Source: Candidatus Melainabacteria bacterium (GTDB lineage: Bacteria; Cyanobacteriota; Vampirovibrionia; Obscuribacterales; Obscuribacteraceae). Taken from it: a stretch of 33,392 nt of DNA. The position numbers were made by a program, and so were the translations under genes. Below, piece after piece: positions 15,657 through 22,057 of this stretch (the stretch's first letter is position 1; each line of letters begins with the position of its first letter). The DNA lies in NCBI GenBank assembly GCA_003153555.1, contig PLZS01000135.1, positions 1-33,392 of the forward strand, read 5' to 3'. The notes under the pieces are model-generated. The model had not been told where the DNA came from, searched no databases, and was given only the letters and a program-made list of their open reading frames with translations.

Positions 15657-17432
15657 CTATGTCGATTGAATCGCTAACAGTGCCGTCTTCATCTCTTGTG
15701 CGGATCTAAATCGGTCCGTAGATTCAATCGCTGTCGCTTTAGCCACGACGGAGTCCAGGGCACCACTGACAGTGTCCTTTAGAAGGATTGGATTGGAAGT
15801 GGTCAACGGTTCGGGATCTTCTCCCGTCAAGAGATAAAACAGCGAGCAGCCAAGCGCATAAATGTCGCTTTGTAGCGTGGCTCTGCCTCGAAATTGCTCG
15901 GGCGGTAGATATGCGTGTTTGCCGACGACTGTTCCTATCGCGTGCTGGTCGTTTTTCTGTGCCACCATAAAGTCGATTACCTTTATTGAATCGTCGCCGC
16001 ACAAGATAATGTTGTCGGGCGTAAAGTCTCGATGAATGATTGGTGGACTCTGCGAATGCAGATGTGTCAGCACATCACACATTGCCAGTCCGTACTGGAT
16101 CACTTTGCTCTCGGGCAGTGGTCCGTGCTGGATCACGTAATCACGCAGATTCGGACCGTCAATGTGTTCGAGCACCAAATAGCCTCGATGGTCTTCCACG
16201 AAAAATCCTTGCAACTTGACGATCAGGGGTGAATTTAGCTGTTCGAGCATGTTTGCTTCGTTCTCGAAATTTTCGAGAGCTTTACGTCGAACTTTGGCGT
16301 CAACATAAATAGGCAAAATGTATTCTTTTAAGACGACCTTAGTACCATCCTCTTTTCGTGCCAAGTAAGCAGAGCCCTGCCCGCCGGTACCCAGCTTGTG
16401 TTCTAGTACATACTTGCCGCCTTGCAAACTAGATCCGGAAATCAGCGGTATCAGCTTCTCGCGTCGGGGTGGTGCCAGCAGAGAATCAAGCCATATTTGT
16501 GTGTAACTTGGATCTTTTTGATCGGGATTTATTTGATCGAATAGATTTGGATCGATGTGTTCGACAGACAGACCTGAGGCGTAGGCTACGGCGCTGAGCA
16601 GATCTTTCCAATTCTGCGCGGTGGCGATTTGTTCCAATTTGATTTTATATACTTCTCCAGTTTTTTTCACGAAGCAAAGTTGTCGGTCTAAGGTGCGCTG
16701 ATTTGGTTTTTCAACGCTTAGTTCTATGCTTTTTAAATCACGCCATGGCAGCTGCTTTTTGACTGACGCCGAGCCGGCAACCGTTGTTTCGCAGCGCAGC
16801 TCTTCAGGAGTGCAGCGTATTTGCGTAATCGGAGATGTTCGAGCGTAGAGTGGGATGAGCGCTAACGGGACGAACTTTATGAACTGGAACATGAAATAGA
16901 AGTTTCCGTGCAAAAGTTGCGAAGTGTTTGAACCAAGCAGAAGGAGAAACTCAGCGATCCAACCGCATGCAAACAGAATGATGACTGCACTTACTATTTT
17001 CTTTACGCGTTTGTGATCGGTTTTTCCATCGCTATAGGGCCAAAGTTGTACGACAAAATCTCTCAGGTTATCGAATAATTTTTCATCCAATCCGACCATC
17101 TTTGCTTCGGAGTTGTATTTCACAGTGGCAACGAAATCAAGCCAACGCCCTTTGGTTGGTATGTCTGCGAGCGGAATTTTGTGCAACTGCCCGCCCCGAT
17201 CCGTAATGTTCACGGTGCGCTGAAGAAGATGTATGCCAGGCCTCGGGTCAGAAACAGTAACCTCAACAGCGTTTTTCCAATCGAGATGTCTCATTCCGAT
17301 AGGAGTTTCGAATTGTATTGCCTTGTCACTCCAGCGAAGTCTGTAATCATGCTGAGCCACAACCGGCAGCGTGTAATCCTTTTGCGGAGGCACAGTAAGT
17401 ATCTCGGTTGTCGTTGTTTTTTCCAGTTCCAT
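15657..17432 (-). CDS. Membrane Ser/Thr protein kinase with duplicated N-terminal domain and DFM motif
   Basis: A 591-residue kinase of the bacterial Hanks type. Residues about 31-125 and 205-300 are two similar copies of an unrecognised, possibly PH-like beta domain. Each has a '(L)xW' strand, 'G..(H/Y)KI.L..I', a Trp and a closing '(D)..LFD.(L/I)'. Two transmembrane helices (about 146-168 and 178-195) lie between them. The kinase domain (about 338-590) has the glycine loop LGTGGQGSAYLA, Lys369 in VVLKE, Glu392, HRDFTPDN (His467-Asn474) and PPEQ. The DFG triplet reads Asp487-Phe488-Met489, so the Gly is replaced. The metal-binding Asp remains, so activity is possible. The gene starts at the ATG at 17432 with a weak ribosome site. 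Target unknown. Confidence 0.88.
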   Translation of the reverse strand: MELEKTTTTEILTVPPQKDYTLPVVAQHDYRLRWSDKAIQFETPIGMRHLDWKNAVEVTVSDPRPGIHLLQRTVNITDRGGQLHKIPLADIPTKGRWLDFVATVKYNSEAKMVGLDEKLFDNLRDFVVQLWPYSDGKTDHKRVKKIVSAVIILFACGWIAEFLLLLGSNTSQLLHGNFYFMFQFIKFVPLALIPLYARTSPITQIRCTPEELRCETTVAGSASVKKQLPWRDLKSIELSVEKPNQRTLDRQLCFVKKTGEVYKIKLEQIATAQNWKDLLSAVAYASGLSVEHIDPNLFDQINPDQKDPSYTQIWLDSLLAPPRREKLIPLISGSSLQGGKYVLEHKLGTGGQGSAYLARKEDGTKVVLKEYILPIYVDAKVRRKALENFENEANMLEQLNSPLIVKLQGFFVEDHRGYLVLEHIDGPNLRDYVIQHGPLPESKVIQYGLAMCDVLTHLHSQSPPIIHRDFTPDNIILCGDDSIKVIDFMVAQKNDQHAIGTVVGKHAYLPPEQFRGRATLQSDIYALGCSLFYLLTGEDPEPLTTSNPILLKDTVSGALDSVVAKATAIESTDRFRSAQEMKTALLAIQST

Positions 17433-17440
17433 CTATCTTC

Positions 17441-17538
17441 GGTGCTCTAGCGTTTACAGTGAGAGTTCCAGTTCCAGTTCCAGTTCCAGTTCCAGTTCTA
17501 AGTCAGTTATGGTGCTCTAGTGATCTGAGTGAGAGTTC
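17441..17538. repeat. Duplicated 28-bp block flanking an AGTTCC microsatellite
   Basis: A 28-bp block at 17441-17468 (starts GGTGCTCTAG, ends GTGAGAGTTC) recurs at 17511-17538 with five mismatches. The second copy lies inside the 3' end of the upstream kinase gene. Between them five perfect AGTTCC units and one imperfect unit run from 17464 to 17499. The downstream kinase also begins with GGAACTGG. A roughly 70-bp tandem duplication followed by slippage explains the pattern. Confidence 0.75.
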
Positions 17539-18921
17539 TCCGGGCGTCTCTCCTTGCAGCACGGTCAGTAGTTGTTGTGCCGACTGCATACGTTTTTTGC
17601 TATCTTGCTGTGTCAATTCCGATATGATCGTGTCCGTTTTAACTGAAATGGCCGGTTTTTCTAAGCGGGGATGACAGACCGTGAGAGCTTCTGGGTCGTG
17701 CCCTGTGAGTAGGAAACTAGCCGTGCAACCTAGTGCATAGAGATCCGTGGACGGAGCGCATTTGCCGCGCACTTGTTCGGGAGGCATGTAACATTGCTTA
17801 CCGATCAGTGTTCCTGTAGCTGCTCCAACGTATTCATTCGCCGCTCCGAAATCGATCACAACAATCGACCCATCTGGCTGCAAAACCAAGTTATCGGGCG
17901 TGAAATCGCGATGCACAATTGGTGGATTTTGATCGTGCAAATAGCTTAGAACACCCGCCATTTGAGTCATTAGGTCAAGCACCTTCTGCTCCTCCAGCGC
18001 TCCAGTTTTACGGACATACTCACGTAGGTTATCGCCTGGAATGTATTGGAGGACCAGGTAATTGCGACCTTTCTCGATGAAATTGTCGAGTACATGTGCG
18101 ATTTGCTCATGTCTTAAATTGCCGAGGAACATAGCCTCACGTTTAAAAAATTCCAGAGCTTTCGCGTGCGTTGCGTCATCAGTGTTGGTTACGGATTCTT
18201 TGATTACTACTTGCTGCCGGTTGCTGTCTTCAGCAAGATAAACAGCCGAAAAACCTCCAAATGCCAGTTGCTTAACGATAGTAAACGACTCGGAGCGCAA
18301 CTTATAACCTGGCTCCAAAGGAATGAATGTAGTGGAATTGAAGCGGCGATTAAGCTCTTCCTCCCACATTTTTGTATAGCTGTGGTCCTCGAGCCCAGCT
18401 TTTTTGTTCTGCAACTGATCCCGAAGTTCGATTAATGAAGTAGCCCAAATTCCCTTTTGTCCCCAAACCTCCAGGGCGAGCAAGAATTGCTCCAAATCAT
18501 CAGCTGAGATTTGCTTTGGATCCACCTTTACAGTGCCACCTGGGTTAAACTCAAGTTCTACCTTTCCTTTTGTTTCTCTAGCGACTTTAAGTTGTGACCA
18601 GGGCAGCCACCGGGAGTTCCCGAAGACGCTGCCAGGCAACCCCAACCCGTCTTGATTGGCACATATACTGCTAGCTTGCAAACACGTGGTGGCAAGGCGG
18701 AAAGGCACATATGCGTAAACGGCCGCGGAACCAAAGACGAAAAGAAGTTCGAGAATTAGCCTGGATGCTGATTCGGTCAGATAGACGTGGCCCAGCGTTA
18801 TGAAAATTGCAACCAATTGCATCGCCATCCACGCCCCAAAGGCTGCCCAAACCAGCCCGAACGCAACTGCTTTTTGTTTGGAGAGGGTTCGATATGGAAA
18901 CGATATTTCGAGTTTAGCCAT
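17503..18921 (-). CDS. Membrane Ser/Thr protein kinase, paralogue of the neighbouring kinase
   Basis: A 472-residue Hanks-type kinase. Two hydrophobic helices lie at about residues 18-46 and 55-80. One copy of the beta-rich domain seen twice in the neighbouring kinase follows (about 85-155, with WLPWSQLKV and a GGTVKVDPKQI turn). The linker shares SYT..W...L and a (F/L)IPL..G..L signature with the paralogue. The kinase domain starts at about 210: glycine loop LAFGGFSAVYLA, Lys241 in VVIKES, HRDFTPDN (His337-Asn344), intact Asp357-Phe-Gly, and PPEQ. It is therefore expected to be active. It is the first gene of a two-gene minus-strand unit, with 70 bp of repeat-bearing spacer before the second kinase. 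Confidence 0.9.
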   Translation of the reverse strand: MAKLEISFPYRTLSKQKAVAFGLVWAAFGAWMAMQLVAIFITLGHVYLTESASRLILELLFVFGSAAVYAYVPFRLATTCLQASSICANQDGLGLPGSVFGNSRWLPWSQLKVARETKGKVELEFNPGGTVKVDPKQISADDLEQFLLALEVWGQKGIWATSLIELRDQLQNKKAGLEDHSYTKMWEEELNRRFNSTTFIPLEPGYKLRSESFTIVKQLAFGGFSAVYLAEDSNRQQVVIKESVTNTDDATHAKALEFFKREAMFLGNLRHEQIAHVLDNFIEKGRNYLVLQYIPGDNLREYVRKTGALEEQKVLDLMTQMAGVLSYLHDQNPPIVHRDFTPDNLVLQPDGSIVVIDFGAANEYVGAATGTLIGKQCYMPPEQVRGKCAPSTDLYALGCTASFLLTGHDPEALTVCHPRLEKPAISVKTDTIISELTQQDSKKRMQSAQQLLTVLQGETPGELSLRSLEHHN

Positions 18922-19050
18922 CGTTGTTGAGTTCCGCTAACGCCTGCATTAGCAATATTCCCGGAGAGCGAGGATATGCGCTGCCGCGGTTGAAGTCGAT
19001 TGGATTTTCATGTTTTGATACTACCAATATTTCATGACAAAAGTGGTTTA

Positions 19051-19068
19051 ATCTGCGCTCGCGCAGAT
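19051..19068 (-). terminator. Hairpin downstream of the membrane hydrolase gene
   Basis: ATCTGCGC and GCGCAGAT form a perfect inverted repeat with only TC between the arms, giving about 7 bp of stem with a CTCG loop. It lies 44 bp beyond the hydrolase stop. On the minus strand it is followed by TTAAAC only, so it is a weak intrinsic terminator. Confidence 0.4.
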
Positions 19069-19111
19069 CTCTTAATCAGTGTGTAGCGCGGCTATGAAGG
19101 TGCGTCCGTAA

Positions 19112-20008
19112 CTAAGAAATCACCGTATTCGGTGCCCTGGCAGTTGATGAACGGGAGTCTTGTAATTCTGATAGATAGCTTCTCACTGTCTGCACAAATA
19201 ATTCAGAATCGTGCTCAGATATTTCGTCGTGCAGGGTGTTGGGCAGAATCATGAACTCTTTAGGATCGTTGGCTGCTGCTGCGAGTTTATGTGAGTGCGC
19301 GATGTGAATGTCCTCATCCAATGCGCCGTGAAGAAGTAAAACAGGTTTACTGAATCGGCTCACGGATTCTGAATTCTTAAGAAACGTCGGAAATAGAAAC
19401 TCTGGATAGAATCGCAAAGAGGGCACGTTCTCGATACTAATTTGTCTCAGCGAACTAAACACCGATTGCAAAATCAAACCACCAATTTCGGTATTTTCTG
19501 CTAGGTAGCATGCCACGCCGCCCCCGAGGGATTCGCCGTACGCGACAATGTTGGCGGGCGCGATTTTCTTTGTTTCGACAAGCCATTTGTATGCGGCAAG
19601 ACCGTCTTCACAAATCACCTTGATTGAAGGTGAACCTTCGCTGCGGCCGAATCCGCGATAGTCGTAAGTGAACACGGAGGCGCCTGTTTCTATCAGTAAA
19701 AGGATCAGCCGCTCGATGTCTGTAATATTACCCGTCTTACCGTGATTGACGACGATTGTCTGCGGTCCGGTTCCCTGAAAAAACCAACCGTGTAGTTTTT
19801 TGCCATCAGTGGCAGGGAAAAACACATCTTCAAAACGACCACTGCTGCCTAATTCGCCGTGATAATTTCCTTTCGGATATTTCCATGGCGCAAATAAAGC
19901 CGAGTGATACGCACGTTCACCAAAGCGAGGCGATGCCACTAAATACAGTGTGCCAAGGGCGAGTAAGGCCTCTACGATTTCAATTCCGGTAACCATCGGA
20001 CTGACCAT
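19112..20008 (-). CDS. Membrane-anchored alpha/beta hydrolase, BEM46/serine aminopeptidase S33 type
   Basis: A 298-residue hydrolase. The N-terminus has a hydrophobic helix (about residues 8-26, IEIVEALLALGTLYLV) that may be a signal anchor. The fold markers are NHGKTGN (oxyanion loop, 88-94), YDYRGFGRSEG (115-125), the nucleophile elbow GESLGG with Ser160, Asp231 in HGALDEDIH and His260 in NTLHDE. This is the BEM46/ABHD13-like pattern. The substrate is unknown. The ATG at 20008 is the first in frame; the ATG at 19996 is an alternative. The -10 TATAAT at 20040-20035 on this strand leads the gene. Confidence 0.87.
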   Translation of the reverse strand: MVSPMVTGIEIVEALLALGTLYLVASPRFGERAYHSALFAPWKYPKGNYHGELGSSGRFEDVFFPATDGKKLHGWFFQGTGPQTIVVNHGKTGNITDIERLILLLIETGASVFTYDYRGFGRSEGSPSIKVICEDGLAAYKWLVETKKIAPANIVAYGESLGGGVACYLAENTEIGGLILQSVFSSLRQISIENVPSLRFYPEFLFPTFLKNSESVSRFSKPVLLLHGALDEDIHIAHSHKLAAAANDPKEFMILPNTLHDEISEHDSELFVQTVRSYLSELQDSRSSTARAPNTVIS

Positions 20009-20034
20009 CCAGCTTGACTAGGGACAGGGTATCT

Positions 20035-20040
20035 ATTATA
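20035..20040 (-). promoter_or_regulatory. -10 box of the membrane hydrolase gene
   Basis: The minus strand reads TATAAT here, 27 bp before the ATG at 20008. No good -35 lies at 16-18 bp, since that position falls in the 25-bp repeat (20046-20070). Confidence 0.35.
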
Positions 20041-20045
20041 AACGC

Positions 20046-20070
20046 TCCGTCGCCTTCAGTGCCTTCGGCT
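20046..20070. repeat. 25-bp direct repeat, copy 1
   Basis: Identical to 20143-20167. It begins TCCGTCGCC and ends CCTTCGGCT. The 72 bp between the copies are GC-rich and non-coding. Confidence 0.8.
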
Positions 20071-20142
20071 CCTCCGCGTAAACCCGCTCAATACGTGCGT
20101 ACACGCCGCGCTCCTTTCGCTTCTTGATCACCCGTCCCAGAG

Positions 20143-20167
20143 TCCGTCGCCTTCAGTGCCTTCGGCT
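20143..20167. repeat. 25-bp direct repeat, copy 2
   Basis: Identical to 20046-20070, offset by 97 bp. Flanking sequence differs on both sides, so the copy boundaries are sharp. Confidence 0.8.
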
Positions 20168-20278
20168 GCCCTTGCGCCCCTTGTTGTGCTATTCTGCTCG
20201 GCGTTGTCCGGGGCACTGCTTGTCATAGCTGCCGCTAGGTTTGTCCGTCCCATTGGCGCTTTGCAGCTTTCGACTCAC

Positions 20279-20284
20279 TATAAT
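20279..20284 (+). promoter_or_regulatory. -10 box of prmA
   Basis: TATAAT lies 24 bp before the prmA ATG. Transcription would start near 20291, just before the AAAGGA ribosome site (20294-20299), giving an unusually short leader of about 17 nt. No strong -35 is visible. Confidence 0.55.
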
Positions 20285-20307
20285 TTATTAACAAAAGGAA
20301 TCCTCAA

Positions 20308-21216
20308 ATGGATCAAGTGGAGCAAGTACAAGATCTGAAAAAGCGGTGGGCGACGGTTGAATTCGAAACCACACCGGATAACGAGGATCTGGCTGCCTGG
20401 TTGATGATTCAATGCGGCTCTACTGGTTGCGAAATTATCGAGATGGATCCAGGTGGTGACATCGTCGTGCGAGCAACTTTCGATGAAGTGGAGGTCTCCG
20501 AGGAATTACTTCTGAAAATCCAGACCAGTTTGGAGGAATATGGACTTTCTCAAGCGCTCAGTACTTTACGCCACAAGTCGGTTGAAGAAGAAGATTGGTT
20601 GGTGAAATGGAAAGAAGGACTAGAGCCATTTAACATCGGTAATCAGTTTTTGATTTGTCCTCCTTGGTCCCTAGATTCGTTGACGAAAGAAGAAATTGGT
20701 GTTCGCAAGATTTTGATTCTCGAACCAGGAATGGCTTTTGGCACCGGATTACATGCGACAACGCAGTATTGTTTAACCGCATTTGAAATGCAGCCGAAAC
20801 CTCAGCGGATCATTGACGTTGGCACCGGCAGTGGAATTCTGGCCATTGCCGCCGCAATGCTGACGGGTCCGAAAGCAGTTATTATCGGTGTCGATACGGA
20901 TCCTGTGGCAATCGAAGTGGCGACTAAAAATCTAGAACTCAACAAAGTGGAAGGGCGGGTCGAGCTGATTTGTGGAAGCACTGAAGCGGTTTCCCGGAAA
21001 GATTTTGACGTGATTTTTTCCAATCTCACGTGTGAGGACATTATTTCCATTCTTCCTGAATATGAACGCCTTTTGGCTCCAGGTGGATTCGTTATTTGTG
21101 CTGGAATTCTCAAAGAAAAGCTGAAAATGTTGGATAAAGTGCTTGCTAAACGGCGCTGGGTAAAGCGCGATGAGCAGATTACGGGAATTTGGGCAGGCAT
21201 AACCATTTCCCGATAG
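20308..21216 (+). CDS. prmA: Ribosomal protein L11 methyltransferase
   Basis: PrmA methylates ribosomal protein L11 using S-adenosylmethionine in the cytoplasm. The 302-residue protein matches the usual length of about 290-315. The N-terminal substrate-recognition domain ends before the family marker EPGMAFGTGLHATT (residues 139-152). The SAM-binding motif I is DVGTGSGILAIAA (170-182), with the acidic motif II in GVDTDPVAIEVA (194-205). FSNLTCEDII replaces the common 'ANIL' segment, a conservative variation. The ATG at 20308 has AAAGGA 8 bp upstream and a -10 box close by. The gene stands alone. Identification is secure. Confidence 0.95.
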   Translation: MDQVEQVQDLKKRWATVEFETTPDNEDLAAWLMIQCGSTGCEIIEMDPGGDIVVRATFDEVEVSEELLLKIQTSLEEYGLSQALSTLRHKSVEEEDWLVKWKEGLEPFNIGNQFLICPPWSLDSLTKEEIGVRKILILEPGMAFGTGLHATTQYCLTAFEMQPKPQRIIDVGTGSGILAIAAAMLTGPKAVIIGVDTDPVAIEVATKNLELNKVEGRVELICGSTEAVSRKDFDVIFSNLTCEDIISILPEYERLLAPGGFVICAGILKEKLKMLDKVLAKRRWVKRDEQITGIWAGITISR

Positions 21217-21226
21217 GAAGGCCTCC

Positions 21227-21277
21227 AGATGCTTATTTGGACGATTTTGGCGACCCGGTTTGCGATTGGAGCCGCCT
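21227..21277 (+). repeat. Degenerate partial copy of the tmRNA 3' end
   Basis: This stretch has, in order, AGATGCTTAT (21227-21236), TTGGACG (21237-21243), TGCGATT (21261-21267) and GCCGCCT (21271-21277). The same four words occur in the same order in the tmRNA 3' end (from about 21848 to 21897). The stems around TGCGATT are not complementary here, so it cannot form a T-arm. It may be a decayed duplication. Confidence 0.45.
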
Positions 21278-21320
21278 AAGCCTTATCAGCACACCTTCTC
21301 GAGACGGACGATGCATCTTG

Positions 21321-21346
21321 AATTTTTACCGATATCGGTAAAAATT
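21321..21346. promoter_or_regulatory. Perfect 26-bp palindrome
   Basis: The arm AATTTTTACCGAT (21321-21333) is the exact reverse complement of 21334-21346, with no spacer. The lack of a loop is less typical of a terminator hairpin than of a dimeric repressor site. Two short near-repeats, ACGGACGATG and ACGGACGGTG, flank it. It is 105 bp after prmA and about 64 bp before the tmRNA -10 box. Confidence 0.45.
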
Positions 21347-21406
21347 TTGAACGGACGGTGTTGCTGGAACCTGTCTAGATTTGCGACGTCTTAAAACTCA
21401 TGCATT

Positions 21407-21415
21407 TGATATAAT
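21407..21415 (+). promoter_or_regulatory. Extended -10 promoter of ssrA
   Basis: TGATATAAT is an extended -10 (TGnTATAAT, hexamer at 21410-21415). Transcription would start near 21422, giving a precursor leader of about 83 nt before the mature tmRNA 5' end, which RNase P would remove. There is no good -35, as is usual for extended -10 promoters. Confidence 0.5.
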
Positions 21416-21504
21416 CAAACTGTCATAAGATGGAACTGCCGATCAGCGGTAACTTTGCACCCTGAAAATTGAATAGAAATTGAATGAGCCTTAGCTCCAA
21501 ACAT

Positions 21505-21903
21505 GGGGGCGTTTAGATTCGACAGGGTTGTTGGGTCGTAGGCTGCAGGTCGAGGTAGCTTAGATCCTCGTAAATAAACAGAGCAAAATATAGATGCAAA
21601 TAACATCGTAAAATTCCCAGCACAACGCATCGCGTTGGCCGCCTAACTTTAAAACTTAGGTCCGCCTGCTGGACTCGATAAGAGCTTGACCACCCGCTTT
21701 TATTGGGTCAACCACGGTGGTTGCTACCAGGCAAAATTAGCGGTTGCTAGCCTGGCCTAAGACATAATCGCAATCCCGGATGGCTGTTTAGGCCTATCAC
21801 AGCGGATCGGTAAAACGATAACTGGGGAAATTCTGAACTAAACTTGTAGATGCTTATCTCTTGATTTCTTTGGACGCGAGTGCGATTCTCGCCGCCTCCA
21901 CCA
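21505..21903 (+). ncRNA. ssrA: Transfer-messenger RNA (tmRNA), one-piece
   Basis: tmRNA rescues stalled ribosomes and tags unfinished proteins for proteolysis. The 5' acceptor strand GGGGGCG (21505-21511) pairs with CGCCTCC (21893-21899). A discriminator A and an encoded CCA (21901-21903) follow. The T-arm GCGAG-TGCGATT-CTCGC is intact. The tag frame runs from the resume GCA at 21596 to TAA at 21644-21646 and reads ANNIVKFPAQRIALAA. The ANNIV(K/S)F opening and the hydrophobic AA end are cyanobacterial-type. About 399 nt is within the normal range, and the order 5' half, tag, pseudoknot region, 3' half shows it is not permuted. A strong terminator follows. Confidence 0.97.
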
Positions 21904-21929
21904 TTTTATTTTTCAAGGCTCAAAAGACT

Positions 21930-21973
21930 AATCCCGCTTGAAATTGCAACCGCAAATTTCAAACGGGATTTTT
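21930..21973 (+). terminator. Intrinsic terminator of ssrA
   Basis: AATCCCG pairs with CGGGATT, and inside it TGAAATT pairs with AATTTCA across a 2-nt internal loop. Five T residues end the structure (21969-21973). It begins 27 bp after the CCA. This is the clearest intrinsic terminator in the window, and it separates the tmRNA from the next gene. Confidence 0.85.
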
Positions 21974-22057
21974 GTTGTGTACAAAAGTGTGAACTGGGGT
22001 GTCGAGCGACCCAGCATTTTTGCCTGTAAACTAGGAGTTCAAATCTGGAGGTTCACT

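Larger units (their letters stand above)
20009..20307. other. Divergent intergenic region with promoters and a 25-bp direct repeat
   Basis: No gene is visible. It carries the hydrolase promoter (-10 on the minus strand at 20035-20040), the prmA promoter (-10 at 20279-20284) and two identical 25-bp repeats 97 bp apart, reported separately. Confidence 0.5.
21217..21504. other. Intergenic region upstream of ssrA
   Basis: The region contains a 26-bp palindrome, the tmRNA-like remnant and the tmRNA promoter. A 16-codon frame from the ATG at 21229 follows AGGAAGG, but it coincides with the tmRNA-like remnant and has no other support as a gene. Confidence 0.4.

Noticed and set aside
17408..17674. 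88-codon plus-strand frame with repeated Val-Pro
   Set aside because: The Val-Pro run is a by-product of the AGTTCC microsatellite on the opposite strand.
20802..21206. 134-codon minus-strand frame
   Set aside because: Antisense to prmA, with typical shadow composition (many Ser, Ile and Arg).
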